Below are positions 1-8,586 of a stretch of 64,000 nucleotides of DNA, piece after piece. The position numbers and the translations under genes were made by a program. Within the stretch, counting starts at the first letter, position 1, and every line of letters begins with the position of its first letter. The DNA comes from Qipengyuania sediminis (GTDB lineage: Bacteria > Pseudomonadota > Alphaproteobacteria > Sphingomonadales > Sphingomonadaceae), in assembly GCF_004358425.1 (NCBI RefSeq), contig NZ_CP037948.1, positions 1,984,001-2,048,000 of the forward strand. Reading direction: 5' to 3'. The notes under the pieces were generated by a model. The model made no database searches. It was not told the origin of the DNA and was given only the letters and a program-made list of their open reading frames with translations.

Positions 1-349
1 CAACCGGACCATCCTCGATACCCTGAATGCCGAGCAGGAGCTGCTCCAGGCGCGCACCGAACTCGTCACCGCGCGGCGCAACGCCTATGTCGCGGGTTTC
101 CAGCTCCTGGCCGCGATGGGCCGGGCGGAAGCGCGCGATCTCGGCCTCGTCGACGAAGGCCTGCTCTACGATCCGGTCGTCAATTACGACCGGGTCTCGG
201 GCAAATGGTTCGATTTCGACGACGATCCCGCCCCGGTGGTCACCACCACCAGCACCGCCACGGTGCCCGCCGCGACCTCGGAAGTGCGCGGCGGCGCGGC
301 TGGGGCGCTGGATGGTCCCGGGGATGAAAGCCGCGCCGGTCCCGGCTAG
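1..349 (+). CDS. TolC-family outer membrane efflux protein, C-terminal part (5' truncated)
   Basis: The reading frame is open from the first base of the window (codons start at base 2) and ends at a TAG at 347-349, leaving about 115 C-terminal residues. The segment 'LDTLNAEQELLQARTELV' followed by 'AYVAGFQLLAAMG' is the conserved helical end of the TolC/OEP repeat. Proteins of this family form the trimeric outer-membrane channel of type I secretion and RND efflux systems. After the helices comes a low-complexity Thr/Ala/Gly-rich tail, common in sphingomonad TolC proteins. The N-terminus, and so any signal peptide, lies upstream of the window. The substrate or partner pump cannot be told from this fragment. 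Confidence 0.85.
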   Translation, partial: NRTILDTLNAEQELLQARTELVTARRNAYVAGFQLLAAMGRAEARDLGLVDEGLLYDPVVNYDRVSGKWFDFDDDPAPVVTTTSTATVPAATSEVRGGAAGALDGPGDESRAGPG

Positions 350-399
350 GATCGGGCCCGGCCCGTGATTCGCATGGGCCGTCAGGAGCGGACACGAGA

Positions 400-903
400 A
401 TGCAGCAGGAAGGCGAGCGCGCGGTCGAGGAAATCCTCGAATCGATCAAAAAGGTCATCGCACGCGATCAGGCCGCGCTTGCGGCGGGGTCGGGCACCCC
501 GGCGCGGGCCGCGGCGGCCGAACCCGTGGATCCGGCGGGACCCGAAGAAGCCGAAGAAGTTCTCGAGCTCGACGAGGATGCCGTGCTGGCGCTCGCGGAG
601 CAGGAGGATGGGGCCGCGGGTCGCTACGACGAGGCGCAGGCCCGCGACGCGGAGGATGACGCGCATCCCCTGACCGGCGCGGCGAATGCCGCCGCCATGC
701 GCGAGAATTTCGCCGCGCTGGCCATGCTGGCCCAGCCCGGGCGGCCCCCGCAGATCGTCCGCTCGGGCGAGACCTCTTTGGAAGGACTGACCCGGGAGCT
801 GCTGCGGCCGATGCTGGCGCAATGGCTGGATACGCATCTGCCCGGCATGGTCGAAGAGCTGGTCAAGGCCGAGATCGCGCGGATCGCCGGCAAACGAAGC
901 TGA
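400..903 (+). CDS. DUF2497 / PopZ-like polar organizing protein
   Basis: This 167-residue acidic protein has the two-ended layout of the PopZ/DUF2497 family. A short N-terminal helix (residues 8-20, 'AVEEILESIKKVI') resembles the PopZ partner-binding helix. A Pro/Ala/Glu/Asp-rich linker follows (about 25-110). The conserved C-terminal oligomerisation helices are at 127-163, around 'LEGLTRELLRPMLAQWL'. In Caulobacter PopZ forms a polar matrix that tethers the ParB-parS complex. A candidate oriC and parABS lie 12-21 kb downstream here, which fits such a role, though function is inferred from family. AGGAG lies 13 bases before the ATG. Confidence 0.75.
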   Translation: MQQEGERAVEEILESIKKVIARDQAALAAGSGTPARAAAAEPVDPAGPEEAEEVLELDEDAVLALAEQEDGAAGRYDEAQARDAEDDAHPLTGAANAAAMRENFAALAMLAQPGRPPQIVRSGETSLEGLTRELLRPMLAQWLDTHLPGMVEELVKAEIARIAGKRS

Positions 904-1157
904 TTTGCAATTTGCCAACCCATTAGAAGGCAGCGCCTGGACACAGCTATCCAAATAGGTTATGCCGGGGTTGGCTTACACCTTTGTTGGCTTTGCCGGG
1001 ACCCTCGCTTCGCCTCCAAAGGCGTGGTCAAGCGCCCGCGGCGACCTGGCAATCGGGAGGACTGGGCTTTCGCGCGTTATGGTGTCACCTTGGTGTAACC
1101 TTTGGCGGCTGCGCACGGCGCTTAACATCCGCGAACGCCGGGTCTAAGCCGCTTGTT

Positions 1158-3272
1158 ATGACCGCAAGAACGCAGGCATCCGCCATCCTCAGCGCCTGGG
1201 CTCTCGCCCTTGCTGCTCCGCTAGCCGCGCAAGGGGCCCCGGCGATGCGCGCCGAGGACCTCATCACCATGCCGCGCCTCGGCACCCCGAGCACCAATGC
1301 CGAAGGCACTCTAGTCCTGGTGCCGATTACCGAGACCGATCCCAAGGTCTACCAGCGCAGCACCGGCTATTGGCTGCGGCAGCTTGACGGGCCCGGTTCG
1401 GGGATGGTCCGCGTCACTGGTCTCGACGGCGCCAGCGACGCGCGGTTCGGGTCCGACGGGTGGGTCTATTTTCTCGCCGATGGCGCCAGGCGCGAGGGCG
1501 CGGAGGCCACCAGTCAGATCTGGCGCGCCCGGCTCGGACCGGATGGCGCGGCGCGCGGCAGGGCTCAGGTCAGCGACTTCGCAGTTTCGGTCGCGGGCTT
1601 CGCGCTTTCGCCGAAGGCCGACCGGATCGCGGTCTGGGCGGATATCGCGCGCGACTGCCCGACCTTCGGCTGCCCCGGGCGTGACGGCAAGGCCCACCTC
1701 CCCGGGCCCGGCACGGGGCGGCACTACCGTTCCGAAGACGGCTTCATCCGCCATTGGGACAGTTGGGCGACACCGGGCACGGTTTCGCGTGTTTTCGCTT
1801 TCGCGCTCGCCGATGGCCGGGTGCGCGGCGCGGGCGTGGCGGCGGATGGCCCGGTGGGCACGCTCACCGGTGATACGCCCACCAAGCCTTTCGGCGGGAA
1901 CGAGGATGTCGTCTGGAGTGCGGACGGCAAGCGCCTGTTCTTTGTCGCGCGCCAGGCGGACCGGAACGAACCCAAAAGCACCAATCTCGATATCTGGCAA
2001 AGCGATCTGTCGGGCGGCGCTCCGGTCAATCTCACCGCGGCTAATACAGCGACGGACACATTGCCGGCGCCTTCGCCCGATGGCCAGTATCTCGCCTATG
2101 TCGCCATGACGCGGCCAGGCTACGAGGCAGACCGGCAGGTGGTGCAGCTGCGCGATCTCAAATCCGGCACGGTCACAGCGCTCACTGCGAAATGGGACCG
2201 CTCGGCAGGCTCGCTCGCCTGGACTCCGGATTCACGGTTTCTCATCGCGACCGCGCAGGACGTGCTCGACACGCCGGCGTTCCGTATCGATCCGCGCAGC
2301 GGCACGGTGGAGCGCCTGGACCTTGTACCGGGGAACGAGGCGCATATCGCCAATACCGTTCCGCTGCACGGCGAGCGGCTGCTGTTCACCCGCGATTCGA
2401 TCGCCGCCCCGGCGGAGCTCTATCTCGCAAAGGGGAACCGCCCCTCGCAGCGGCTGAGCGATGCCGCGGCATCGCGTATCGCTGCCCTTGCACCCGTCGT
2501 CACCACGCGCTTCCGCTTCGCCGGTGCCGACAATGCGACCGTCTGGGGTCAGATCACCAAACCCGCCAATGCGCGCGGCCGCCTTCCCGCGATCCTTTAC
2601 GTCCATGGCGGGCCGCAGGGCAGCTTCAACGATGCCTGGTCCAACCGCTGGAACCCGCGCGTACTGGCGAGCCAGGGCTATGCCGTCGTCTCCGTCGATT
2701 TCCACGGCAGCACTGGTTACGGCCAGGCCTTTGTCGACAGCATCCAGAACGATTGGGGCGGCAAACCGCTCGAAGACCTGAAGAAGGGCTTCGCCGCGGC
2801 GCTCGCACAGGACAAGCAGATCGACGGCAGTCGCGCTTGCGCCATGGGCGCAAGCTATGGCGGCTATATGATGAACTGGATCCAGTCCGAATGGGCGGAC
2901 CGGTTCAAGTGCCTCGTCAATCACAACGGCGTCTTCGACATGCGCGCGATGGCCTATGAGACGGAAGAGCAGTGGTTCATCCAGTGGGAGCATGGCGGCA
3001 AGGCCTATCACGAGGACCCCGCCGCCTATGAGCGCTGGAACCCGGCGACCCGTATCGCGAAATGGCAAACGCCGATGCTGGTGGTGCTGGGCGAACGCGA
3101 TTTCCGTATCCCCTATCCGCAAGGGATCGGCGCTTTCACCGCGCTTCAGCTTAAAGCCGTTCCCGCCGAGCTGCTGGTGTTCCCGGATGAAAACCACTGG
3201 GTGCTGAAGGCGAAGAACTCGCTGCAATGGCACAACACCGTCTTCGACTGGCTCGCGCGCTGGCTGAAGTAA
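1158..3272 (+). CDS. S9 family serine peptidase (prolyl oligopeptidase / acylaminoacyl-peptidase type), secreted
   Basis: A 704-residue protein with an N-terminal signal peptide (hydrophobic '[17 protein letters not shown]', residues 9-25), then a WD40-like beta-propeller (about 30-430) and a C-terminal alpha/beta hydrolase domain. The catalytic triad is visible: Ser566 in G-A-S-Y-G-G-Y, Asp648 in '[10 protein letters not shown]' and His680 in 'DENHW'. Members cleave short peptides or acylated N-termini, here probably in the periplasm. The ATG at 1158 is chosen because it puts the signal peptide at the N-terminus; the frame is open further upstream to about 984. The 254-base gap before it (904-1157) shows no convincing promoter or other feature. 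Confidence 0.92.
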   Translation: MTARTQASAILSAWALALAAPLAAQGAPAMRAEDLITMPRLGTPSTNAEGTLVLVPITETDPKVYQRSTGYWLRQLDGPGSGMVRVTGLDGASDARFGSDGWVYFLADGARREGAEATSQIWRARLGPDGAARGRAQVSDFAVSVAGFALSPKADRIAVWADIARDCPTFGCPGRDGKAHLPGPGTGRHYRSEDGFIRHWDSWATPGTVSRVFAFALADGRVRGAGVAADGPVGTLTGDTPTKPFGGNEDVVWSADGKRLFFVARQADRNEPKSTNLDIWQSDLSGGAPVNLTAANTATDTLPAPSPDGQYLAYVAMTRPGYEADRQVVQLRDLKSGTVTALTAKWDRSAGSLAWTPDSRFLIATAQDVLDTPAFRIDPRSGTVERLDLVPGNEAHIANTVPLHGERLLFTRDSIAAPAELYLAKGNRPSQRLSDAAASRIAALAPVVTTRFRFAGADNATVWGQITKPANARGRLPAILYVHGGPQGSFNDAWSNRWNPRVLASQGYAVVSVDFHGSTGYGQAFVDSIQNDWGGKPLEDLKKGFAAALAQDKQIDGSRACAMGASYGGYMMNWIQSEWADRFKCLVNHNGVFDMRAMAYETEEQWFIQWEHGGKAYHEDPAAYERWNPATRIAKWQTPMLVVLGERDFRIPYPQGIGAFTALQLKAVPAELLVFPDENHWVLKAKNSLQWHNTVFDWLARWLK

Positions 3273-3634
3273 TCTCACCCTTTGCGCAGGCCCAGGCGGA
3301 GGCGGCTTTCGCGAAGAACGGCGGCGGGCGGATCGGGCGGCACATCTTCCTATGTGCGCTGTCGGAGAAGCAAGCCTGCTGCTCGCGCGAGGTGGGGCAG
3401 GAGGCCTGGCTGTATCTCAAGCGCCGGCTGAAAGAGATCGGGATCGCCGGAGCCACCGTACAGCGGACCAAGGCCGATTGCCTGCAAATCTGCGCGGCCG
3501 GCCCGGTCGCGGTCGTGTGGCCCGATGGGGTCTGGTATCATTCCTGCACCCCGCCGGTGCTGGAGCGGATCATTCAGGAGCATCTGATCGGTGGAGTGCC
3601 GGTCGCTGAATACCGGCTGGGCCGAAACGTCTAG
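3227..3634 (+). CDS. (2Fe-2S) ferredoxin domain protein (thioredoxin-like type)
   Basis: A protein of at most 135 residues. The core runs from about residue 37 ('[16 protein letters not shown]') to the end. Cys43, Cys51/52, Cys85 and Cys89 match the thioredoxin-like 2Fe-2S ferredoxin pattern: a Cys pair about ten residues apart near the start, and C-x3-C inside '[10 protein letters not shown]'. Such proteins act as small soluble electron carriers; the partner is unknown. The only ATG in frame overlaps the S9 peptidase gene by 46 bases. The true start may be a later weak codon, so residues 1-35 are doubtful. It converges with the next gene and overlaps it by 4 bases. Confidence 0.8.
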   Translation: MAQHRLRLARALAEVISPFAQAQAEAAFAKNGGGRIGRHIFLCALSEKQACCSREVGQEAWLYLKRRLKEIGIAGATVQRTKADCLQICAAGPVAVVWPDGVWYHSCTPPVLERIIQEHLIGGVPVAEYRLGRNV

Positions 3635-3903
3635 TCGGGGCCTACCGCGTCGTCGTGTCCGGTGCCGCTCGACAGGAAGACAAGCCCCATCAGAGCGCCG
3701 GTCAGCAGCATCGTTCCCGCTATGCCGAGCGTGATGGCGATGTAGAAATGGACCGAGACCGGCTCGCCGCTGGCCCAGAACCAGGCCAGCGCCGCGCCGA
3801 CGACGAGGACGGTGATCGCCGCGACCACTGCCATCAATCGCCGCCAGCGGGCCCAGGCGAAGGCGGCGGCGGCGGGATCGTCGAGCGGGGAATTTCTCGT
3901 CAT
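3631..3903 (-). CDS. small two-helix membrane protein, unknown function
   Basis: A 90-residue protein with two predicted membrane helices (about residues 23-43 and 53-77) and short charged ends. It has the look of small sphingomonad inner-membrane proteins of unknown function. The ATG at 3903 ('MTRNSPLDD') was chosen over an upstream in-frame ATG because it gives a short polar N-terminus before the first helix. The coding strand is opposite to both neighbours. No function is assigned. Confidence 0.65.
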   Translation of the reverse strand: MTRNSPLDDPAAAAFAWARWRRLMAVVAAITVLVVGAALAWFWASGEPVSVHFYIAITLGIAGTMLLTGALMGLVFLSSGTGHDDAVGPD

Positions 3904-3982
3904 GCCGCCGCCATGCGCCGCTCCGCCGACGCATACAAGCGACGGAACCGGAACGGGCCGCAAGAGGGCTCGTTCGCTTGGC

Positions 3983-4588
3983 ATGTCCGAGATCGACCGC
4001 CTTCCCAGCTATGCCCCCGATACGCTCCGCGCGGTCGAGGATGTCGATATCGCCGTGGCACAGCGCGCCGCCACTATCGAGAAGCGTCCGCTCGTCCGCT
4101 GGCTTGGCCGGGCGAGCGAGATGGCCGATCAGCCGCCCCTCGTCGCGATCTCGCTGGCGACGCTGGCGGCGGGGCTGCTGCTGCGCCGCCCGGTGCTCGC
4201 GGTGGCGGGCGCACGGATGCTCGCGACCCATGCTGTCGCGACCGGCATGAAGGCGCAGGTGAAGCGCGCGGTGGACCGTACCCGTCCCTACGTCCTTGCC
4301 GAAGAGAACCGCTACGTGGTCCGCAAGGGGGAAGAGAACGAATCGCGCTTCAACAGCTTCCCTTCGGGCCATACCGCCGGGGCGGTGGCGGTGGCCCAGG
4401 CAATCGCCCGCACCCACGCACCGGCCGGGCTGCCCGCGCGGCTTTGGGCCGTTGCGATCGCGGTCATCCAGATCCCGCGCTGCGCCCATTATCCGAGCGA
4501 TGTGGCGGCAGGGGCGGCGATCGGCCTCGGCGCGGATCGCTTGGTCCGCCTCGCCGAGCGAGGACTGGGCGCATACATCCAGCGGTGA
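3983..4588 (+). CDS. phosphatase PAP2 family protein
   Basis: A 201-residue membrane-associated phosphatase. The PAP2 signature pieces are in order: K-x6-R-P at Lys94-Pro102 ('KRAVDRTRP'), P-S-G-H at 127-130 with the presumed acid/base His130, and 'RCAHYPSD' at 166-173 with the presumed nucleophile His169. The third motif has R-x2-H instead of the usual R-x5-H. Hydrophobic segments are at about 52-80 and 150-165, and the C-terminal region is short. Family members dephosphorylate lipid phosphates such as phosphatidate or undecaprenyl pyrophosphate; the substrate here is not evident. Confidence 0.85.
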   Translation: MSEIDRLPSYAPDTLRAVEDVDIAVAQRAATIEKRPLVRWLGRASEMADQPPLVAISLATLAAGLLLRRPVLAVAGARMLATHAVATGMKAQVKRAVDRTRPYVLAEENRYVVRKGEENESRFNSFPSGHTAGAVAVAQAIARTHAPAGLPARLWAVAIAVIQIPRCAHYPSDVAAGAAIGLGADRLVRLAERGLGAYIQR

Positions 4589-4646
4589 CGGCTGGTGCCG
4601 CGGGGCGCGCTGTGGCATCATCGCCAGTAGGCGGAGGACCCGGGCG

Positions 4647-5078
4647 ATGCAGATTGCGCAGCTACTCAAGGGGCGGACCAGTGGCGACATCGTGCGCTGT
4701 TCGCCGCATACCCTGCTCGGTGACGCGGTGCGCACACTCGCCGAACGCCGCATCGGCGCAATGCCGGTGGTGGAGGGTAGCCACGTGCTCGGCATCGTCT
4801 CCGAACGCGATGTGCTCTACTGCCTCGCCTCCGAAGGGGCCCAGAGCCTGGACAAGCCGGTTGCGGAGGTCATGACCGCTCCGGTGGTGAGCGTTACCCT
4901 CACCACCAGCTGCGACGAGGCGCTGGCGCTGATGACCGAACGCCGCTTCCGCCACGTGCCGGTGCTGGATGGCGGCAAAATGTGCGGCTTTCTCTCGATC
5001 GGCGATCTCGTCAAATCCCGGCTCGACGAAGTCAGCCACGAAGCGGCGGCGCTGCGCGATTACATCCGGCTTGCTTGA
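4647..5078 (+). CDS. CBS-domain pair protein
   Basis: A 143-residue protein made almost entirely of two CBS motifs (about 8-62 and 75-130), which together form one Bateman module. Typical sequences are 'IGAMPVVEGSHVLGIVSERD' in the first repeat and 'RHVPVLDGGKMCGFLSIGDL' in the second. Bateman modules bind adenine nucleotides and work as energy sensors. With no attached effector domain, the partner is unknown. The ATG follows a GGAGG-containing leader about 8 bases upstream, a good ribosome binding site. Confidence 0.88.
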   Translation: MQIAQLLKGRTSGDIVRCSPHTLLGDAVRTLAERRIGAMPVVEGSHVLGIVSERDVLYCLASEGAQSLDKPVAEVMTAPVVSVTLTTSCDEALALMTERRFRHVPVLDGGKMCGFLSIGDLVKSRLDEVSHEAAALRDYIRLA

Positions 5079-5109
5079 GACCGCGGGCATCGCACACTAG
5101 GTAGGCCAC

Positions 5110-5439
5110 GTGACAGCCCCGCTCACTCTGACCCCCGCTGCCGCGCGCCGCGTTTCCGCCATCGCCGCGCGCCAGGCGCGGCCGGCGGTGTTGCGCCTGG
5201 CGGTGGAAGGCGGCGGATGCTCGGGCTTCCAATACCGCTTCGAACTCGCCGACGGGCCCGATGCCGATGATATGGTGAGCGAGATGGACGGGGTGCGGCT
5301 GGTGGTCGATCCCGTCAGCCTCGATCTCGTGTCCGGAAGCACGGTCGATTATGTCGAGTCGCTAGGCGGCGCGGCGTTCAAGGTCGCCAATCCGCAGGCT
5401 GCAGCGGGCTGCGGTTGCGGTTCCAGCTTCGGCATCTAA
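5110..5439 (+). CDS. erpA: iron-sulfur cluster carrier, HesB/IscA/ErpA family
   Basis: A 109-residue A-type Fe-S carrier. The three conserved cysteines are Cys37 in 'GGGCSGFQY' and Cys101/Cys103 in 'GCGCGSSF', the Fe-S cluster ligands in this family. It delivers 2Fe-2S or 4Fe-4S clusters to apo-proteins in the cytosol. The start is a GTG. No suf or isc genes are adjacent, which favours an ErpA-like carrier, but IscA and ErpA are hard to separate from sequence alone. It is followed after 13 bases by xthA. Confidence 0.85.
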   Translation: MTAPLTLTPAAARRVSAIAARQARPAVLRLAVEGGGCSGFQYRFELADGPDADDMVSEMDGVRLVVDPVSLDLVSGSTVDYVESLGGAAFKVANPQAAAGCGCGSSFGI

Positions 5440-5452
5440 GACCGTCCGCACC

Positions 5453-6226
5453 ATGCGGATTGCGAGCTTCAATATCAACGGGATCAAGGCGCGCCTGCCG
5501 CGCCTGCTCGAATGGCTGGAGGAGACCCGCCCGGCGGTCGTCTGCCTTCAGGAGATCAAGAGCCAGGACGAAGGCTTCCCTGCCGCCGACTTCGAGCGGA
5601 TCGGCTATCACGCGATCTGGCACGGGCAGAAGGGTTTCAACGGCGTCGCCATTCTCGCCGCTGGCGCCGTGCCGGTCGAAGCGCAGCGAACGCTCCCGGG
5701 CGATCCGGATGACGAGCACGCCCGCTATATCGAAGCCGATGTGAACGGGGTGCGGATCGCTTGCATCTATCTCCCCAACGGCAACCCGGTGCCGGGACCG
5801 AAATTCGATTACAAGCTCGCCTGGATGGAGCGGCTGCGGGCGCGCATGCGCGAGCTTTGGGCGCTCGAGATCCCGGTGGCGGTGGTCGGCGATTTCAATG
5901 TCATTCCTGAAGACCGGGACGTGTGGAGCCCGGCTGCCATGGCACCGGATGCACTGATGCAACCTCAATCGCGCGATGCCTATGCACGGCTCCTCGCCGA
6001 TGGCTGGACGGATGCCATCGCAACGCTCAACCCCCGGGGAGGGGTGTGGACCTATTGGGACTATCAGGCGGGCGCCTGGCAACGCGACCACGGCTTCCGG
6101 ATCGACCACCTGCTGCTCAGCCCGGAACTCGCCGACCGCATGACCGCGGCGGGCGTCGACAAGGCCTATCGCGGCCGCGAGAAGGCGAGCGACCATGTCC
6201 CCGTCTGGGTCGAGATCAGGGAATAG
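5453..6226 (+). CDS. xth: exodeoxyribonuclease III (AP endonuclease)
   Basis: A 257-residue endonuclease/exonuclease/phosphatase-family protein. Key residues are in place: Asn7 in 'SFNINGI', Glu34 in 'LQEIK', Asp147/Asn149 in 'GDFNV', Asp218-His219 in 'RIDHL' and Asp247-His248 in 'SDHVPVW'. It cuts DNA 5' to abasic sites and removes 3' blocking groups in base-excision repair. Length and motifs are normal for bacterial ExoIII. It is co-directional with the Fe-S carrier gene and converges with the SleB-like gene. Confidence 0.93.
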   Translation: MRIASFNINGIKARLPRLLEWLEETRPAVVCLQEIKSQDEGFPAADFERIGYHAIWHGQKGFNGVAILAAGAVPVEAQRTLPGDPDDEHARYIEADVNGVRIACIYLPNGNPVPGPKFDYKLAWMERLRARMRELWALEIPVAVVGDFNVIPEDRDVWSPAAMAPDALMQPQSRDAYARLLADGWTDAIATLNPRGGVWTYWDYQAGAWQRDHGFRIDHLLLSPELADRMTAAGVDKAYRGREKASDHVPVWVEIRE

Positions 6227-6272
6227 GCTGGAGCCGTCACGCGTGGGCAGCCGCGGGAAGGCGCGATCGCAA

Positions 6273-6935
6273 TCAGCGATAGAAGACGTGGTTATTGATG
6301 CGCGCGGTCAGCTTCTTGCCCCGCCAGCCGGGCGAAACGTGGGTGGCGTGGAAGAACAGGGCGTCCTTTGCTTCGCTGTCCCACAGGTCGCGGTGTGCGA
6401 TCAGCGCGATCGCTTTTGCGGTCTTGTAGGTGGTGCTGCCGGTCGGTGCCTGCGGCATCCGCCCGGCCTTCACGAAGCTGAACTGCGACCTCTGCGTCAC
6501 GACCCCGCAATAGCTCGCCGGGAAGCGTCCGCTCGCGGCACGGTTGATGATGACCTCGGCTACGGCGAGCTGACCGTAGAGCGGTTCACCGCGGGCTTCG
6601 AAATAGATTGCCCTGGCGAGGCATTCGAGCTGCTCGTCGAGCGCGCCGTCGCGCGGCATGGCGGCGACCAGGGCGCGGAGGCTGGCGGCCCTGGCGGGCG
6701 GCGGCGGGAGGATTTCGGGCTCGGCCTCCGCCGCCGGCTGGACGACCGCGCGAGTGATGAATTCAGGAACCCGCTCTTCAGCGGCGGGTTGCGTATGCTC
6801 GACCGTTGCATGCGTGTCGGGAGCGACCATAGGCCCGGTCTGGGCGATGGCGATATCGGACTGGCTGGGGGCCAGGACGGAAACCAACGCGACGGCGACG
6901 GCCGCCACGCCGGCGGGCATTTTCAAACGGATCAT
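6273..6935 (-). CDS. cell wall hydrolase, SleB family
   Basis: A 220-residue secreted protein: signal peptide (residues 1-32, ending near 'SDIAIAQ'), a Pro/Glu/Ala-rich linker (35-95) and a C-terminal Hydrolase_2/SleB domain (about 100-220). The conserved 'CLARAIYFEARGEP' with Glu113 is the presumed catalytic acid region. It is followed by 'VAEVIINRAASGRFP' and the end motif 'ATHVSPGW'. SleB-type enzymes are lytic transglycosylases acting on peptidoglycan; alphaproteobacterial homologues are not linked to spores. ATG 6935 is chosen to place the signal peptide first. The upstream 195 bases show no other feature. Confidence 0.87.
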   Translation of the reverse strand: MIRLKMPAGVAAVAVALVSVLAPSQSDIAIAQTGPMVAPDTHATVEHTQPAAEERVPEFITRAVVQPAAEAEPEILPPPPARAASLRALVAAMPRDGALDEQLECLARAIYFEARGEPLYGQLAVAEVIINRAASGRFPASYCGVVTQRSQFSFVKAGRMPQAPTGSTTYKTAKAIALIAHRDLWDSEAKDALFFHATHVSPGWRGKKLTARINNHVFYR

Positions 6936-7130
6936 GTCTCTGGGTTCGAGGGCGGTGAACGCACCTACAACAGAGTGGGGCGGGGCACGCCTTGCGCGTG
7001 TCTGATCCCGTCCGTGACGCTCTGCCGGCCGTTCCCCGTCTGCGTGCTTGCGCTCCGGCCTCATTGCCGGTCCCGCCGCCTGCGCTTCAGTTCGCGGCGG
7101 TCACCTAGTCACATCTGAAACCAGGTCAAA

Positions 7131-7466
7131 TCAGGTTCCCCAATTCGCGACGAATCGTTGCGCCTCCGCGATATCCACCTCGATTACCCATAAATCTGGA
7201 TCACGTGCCCGCCTGCGCCGAACATAATCTGTGGCCGCCGAATCGCTGCCAGCGGCGCTTTCGATCGGGTAGAACGCGCGATCGCCAGCGAGAGAGGGCC
7301 GCCGCTCCCACAATTGGTTCGACCCGCTTCGATCCCGTGTGACGAGCATGATCGTCCCCGCATCGCGCTCTCCACGCGCGAGGATGGCAGCGAAACCGCC
7401 GGCTCCTTGGGCCGCGCGAAGGATGGCTCCGACCTCGACATGCGTCGGCAGGCTAGCGGTGCTCAT
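7131..7466 (-). CDS. DUF1491 family protein
   Basis: A 111-residue protein. The segment 'PTHVEVGAILRAAQGAGGFA' followed by 'ILARGERDAGTIML' is characteristic of DUF1491, a small alphaproteobacterial family of unknown role. The C-terminus ends with a conserved aromatic/acidic stretch ('DPDLWVIEVDIAEAQRFV'). The start at 7466 (ATG) overlaps the upstream thioesterase gene by 14 bases, suggesting co-translation. No function is assigned. Confidence 0.82.
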   Translation of the reverse strand: MSTASLPTHVEVGAILRAAQGAGGFAAILARGERDAGTIMLVTRDRSGSNQLWERRPSLAGDRAFYPIESAAGSDSAATDYVRRRRARDPDLWVIEVDIAEAQRFVANWGT

Positions 7467-7920
7467 CGGGCTCGACACGATAGCCGGGAAGGCCAGACAG
7501 CGCGATGCGGCTGCGCATGAAAGTTCCGGTGCCGCGTCCGATCTCCTCACCCGCGCCATCGATGAGCCGTGATTCAGCTACGAACACGCGCTTGCGGCCC
7601 GAGATCCAGCGACCCTCCGCCGTCACGGGGCCCGTGCCGACCGGCCGGGTGAAGTGAAGATTGAACGAGGTCGTCAGCAGGAAGCGATCGGTCGCGAGGC
7701 TGTTTGCCGCGTAGAACGCAGCATCATCGAGCATCTTGAAATAAATGGTGCCATGCGCCGCGCCTGCTGCATGGAACACGGCGGGCGTTATCTCGAAAGC
7801 AATGCTTGCCGCACCTTCGCCCGTGATCGAAAGCTTGGAGGCGAACAGCGTGTTAACGGGCGCGCTGGCGTACAGCCGCTCCAGCGCACGGTAGTGCAGC
7901 GTGGCCCCTACCGTCATCAC
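7453..7920 (-). CDS. PaaI-family hotdog thioesterase
   Basis: A 155-residue single hotdog-fold protein. The central 'FHAAGAAHGTIYFKMLDDAAFYAANS' region corresponds to the hotdog helix with its preceding loop (residues about 48-75). 'NLHFTRPVGTGPVTAEGRW' is the strand typical of PaaI/YigI-type acyl-CoA thioesterases. It probably hydrolyses an acyl- or aryl-CoA; the specific substrate cannot be read from sequence. Two adjacent ATGs (7920 and 7917) could start it. It overlaps the DUF1491 gene at its 3' end. Confidence 0.82.
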   Translation of the reverse strand: MMTVGATLHYRALERLYASAPVNTLFASKLSITGEGAASIAFEITPAVFHAAGAAHGTIYFKMLDDAAFYAANSLATDRFLLTTSFNLHFTRPVGTGPVTAEGRWISGRKRVFVAESRLIDGAGEEIGRGTGTFMRSRIALSGLPGYRVEPDEHR

Positions 7921-7946
7921 AGGATCACCGGCCCCCCGCCCCCGCG

Positions 7947-8528
7947 TCAGCGCGGCTCGACCCAGCCGATCGACCCGTCGCGGCGGCGATAGACCATGTT
8001 GTGGGCCCCGGTGCCCGCGTTCTTGAACAGGAGTGCGCCGGTATCGCGAAGATCGAGCATCATCACTGCATCGGCCACGCTCGCTTCGGGGATATCCGCG
8101 GTGGTCTCGGCGATGATCGGGGGGGCATCCACGGCCTCGTCTTCGGCATCGCCCGCGCCGCCGGTGCTGTCGGTGCCGGCAAAGACCGTGTAGGCCGCAT
8201 TCTCCTCGGCGAGCGAATGGGCCGCCTGCTGGTGGCGATCCTGCACCCGCCGCTTGTAGCGCCTTAGCTGCTTGTCGAGCTTTTCCGCCGCCTGGTCGAA
8301 AGCGAGATGCGCTTCCTGTGCGTCGCCATGGCTCTTGAGGATCAGCCCCTTGTTCACATGCGTCACGATGTCGCTGGTGTAGGATCCGTGCGCCCCGCGG
8401 CCGACGGTGACTTGCGAGGACAGCGCGCGGCTGAAATATTTGCTCACCATCGCGTTAAGACGGTCGGTGATATGGGACTGCAGCGCTTCGCCGGTGTCGA
8501 TCTGATGGCCCGAGACGCGAATATCCAT
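7947..8528 (-). CDS. hpf: ribosome hibernation promoting factor, long form
   Basis: A 193-residue protein. The N-terminal S30AE domain (residues 1-100, beginning 'MDIRVSGHQIDTGEALQSHI') binds the 30S decoding region. An acidic linker (110-140) leads to the C-terminal dimerisation domain (about 140-193, ending 'HNMVYRRRDGSIGWVEPR'). Long HPF alone pairs ribosomes into inactive 100S dimers in stationary phase. The ATG at 8528 begins exactly at the family start; an in-frame upstream extension lacks similarity and is rejected. Confidence 0.92.
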   Translation of the reverse strand: MDIRVSGHQIDTGEALQSHITDRLNAMVSKYFSRALSSQVTVGRGAHGSYTSDIVTHVNKGLILKSHGDAQEAHLAFDQAAEKLDKQLRRYKRRVQDRHQQAAHSLAEENAAYTVFAGTDSTGGAGDAEDEAVDAPPIIAETTADIPEASVADAVMMLDLRDTGALLFKNAGTGAHNMVYRRRDGSIGWVEPR

Positions 8529-8586
8529 GGGTGGCTGTTCTCCTTCTATGGCGCTCGCGGCTGAGCGAGCAGCCCGCCCGCGATCA

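Noticed and set aside
61..1150. Strong promoter or RNA element in the 904-1157 gap
   Set aside because: Only loose TTGG/TTAC repeats are visible; no convincing -35/-10 pair, riboswitch-like or tRNA-like fold could be supported.
3350..4795. 481-codon minus-strand open frame
   Set aside because: Covers parts of four real genes on either strand and has no conserved segment; the small membrane protein at 3631-3903 is in another frame.
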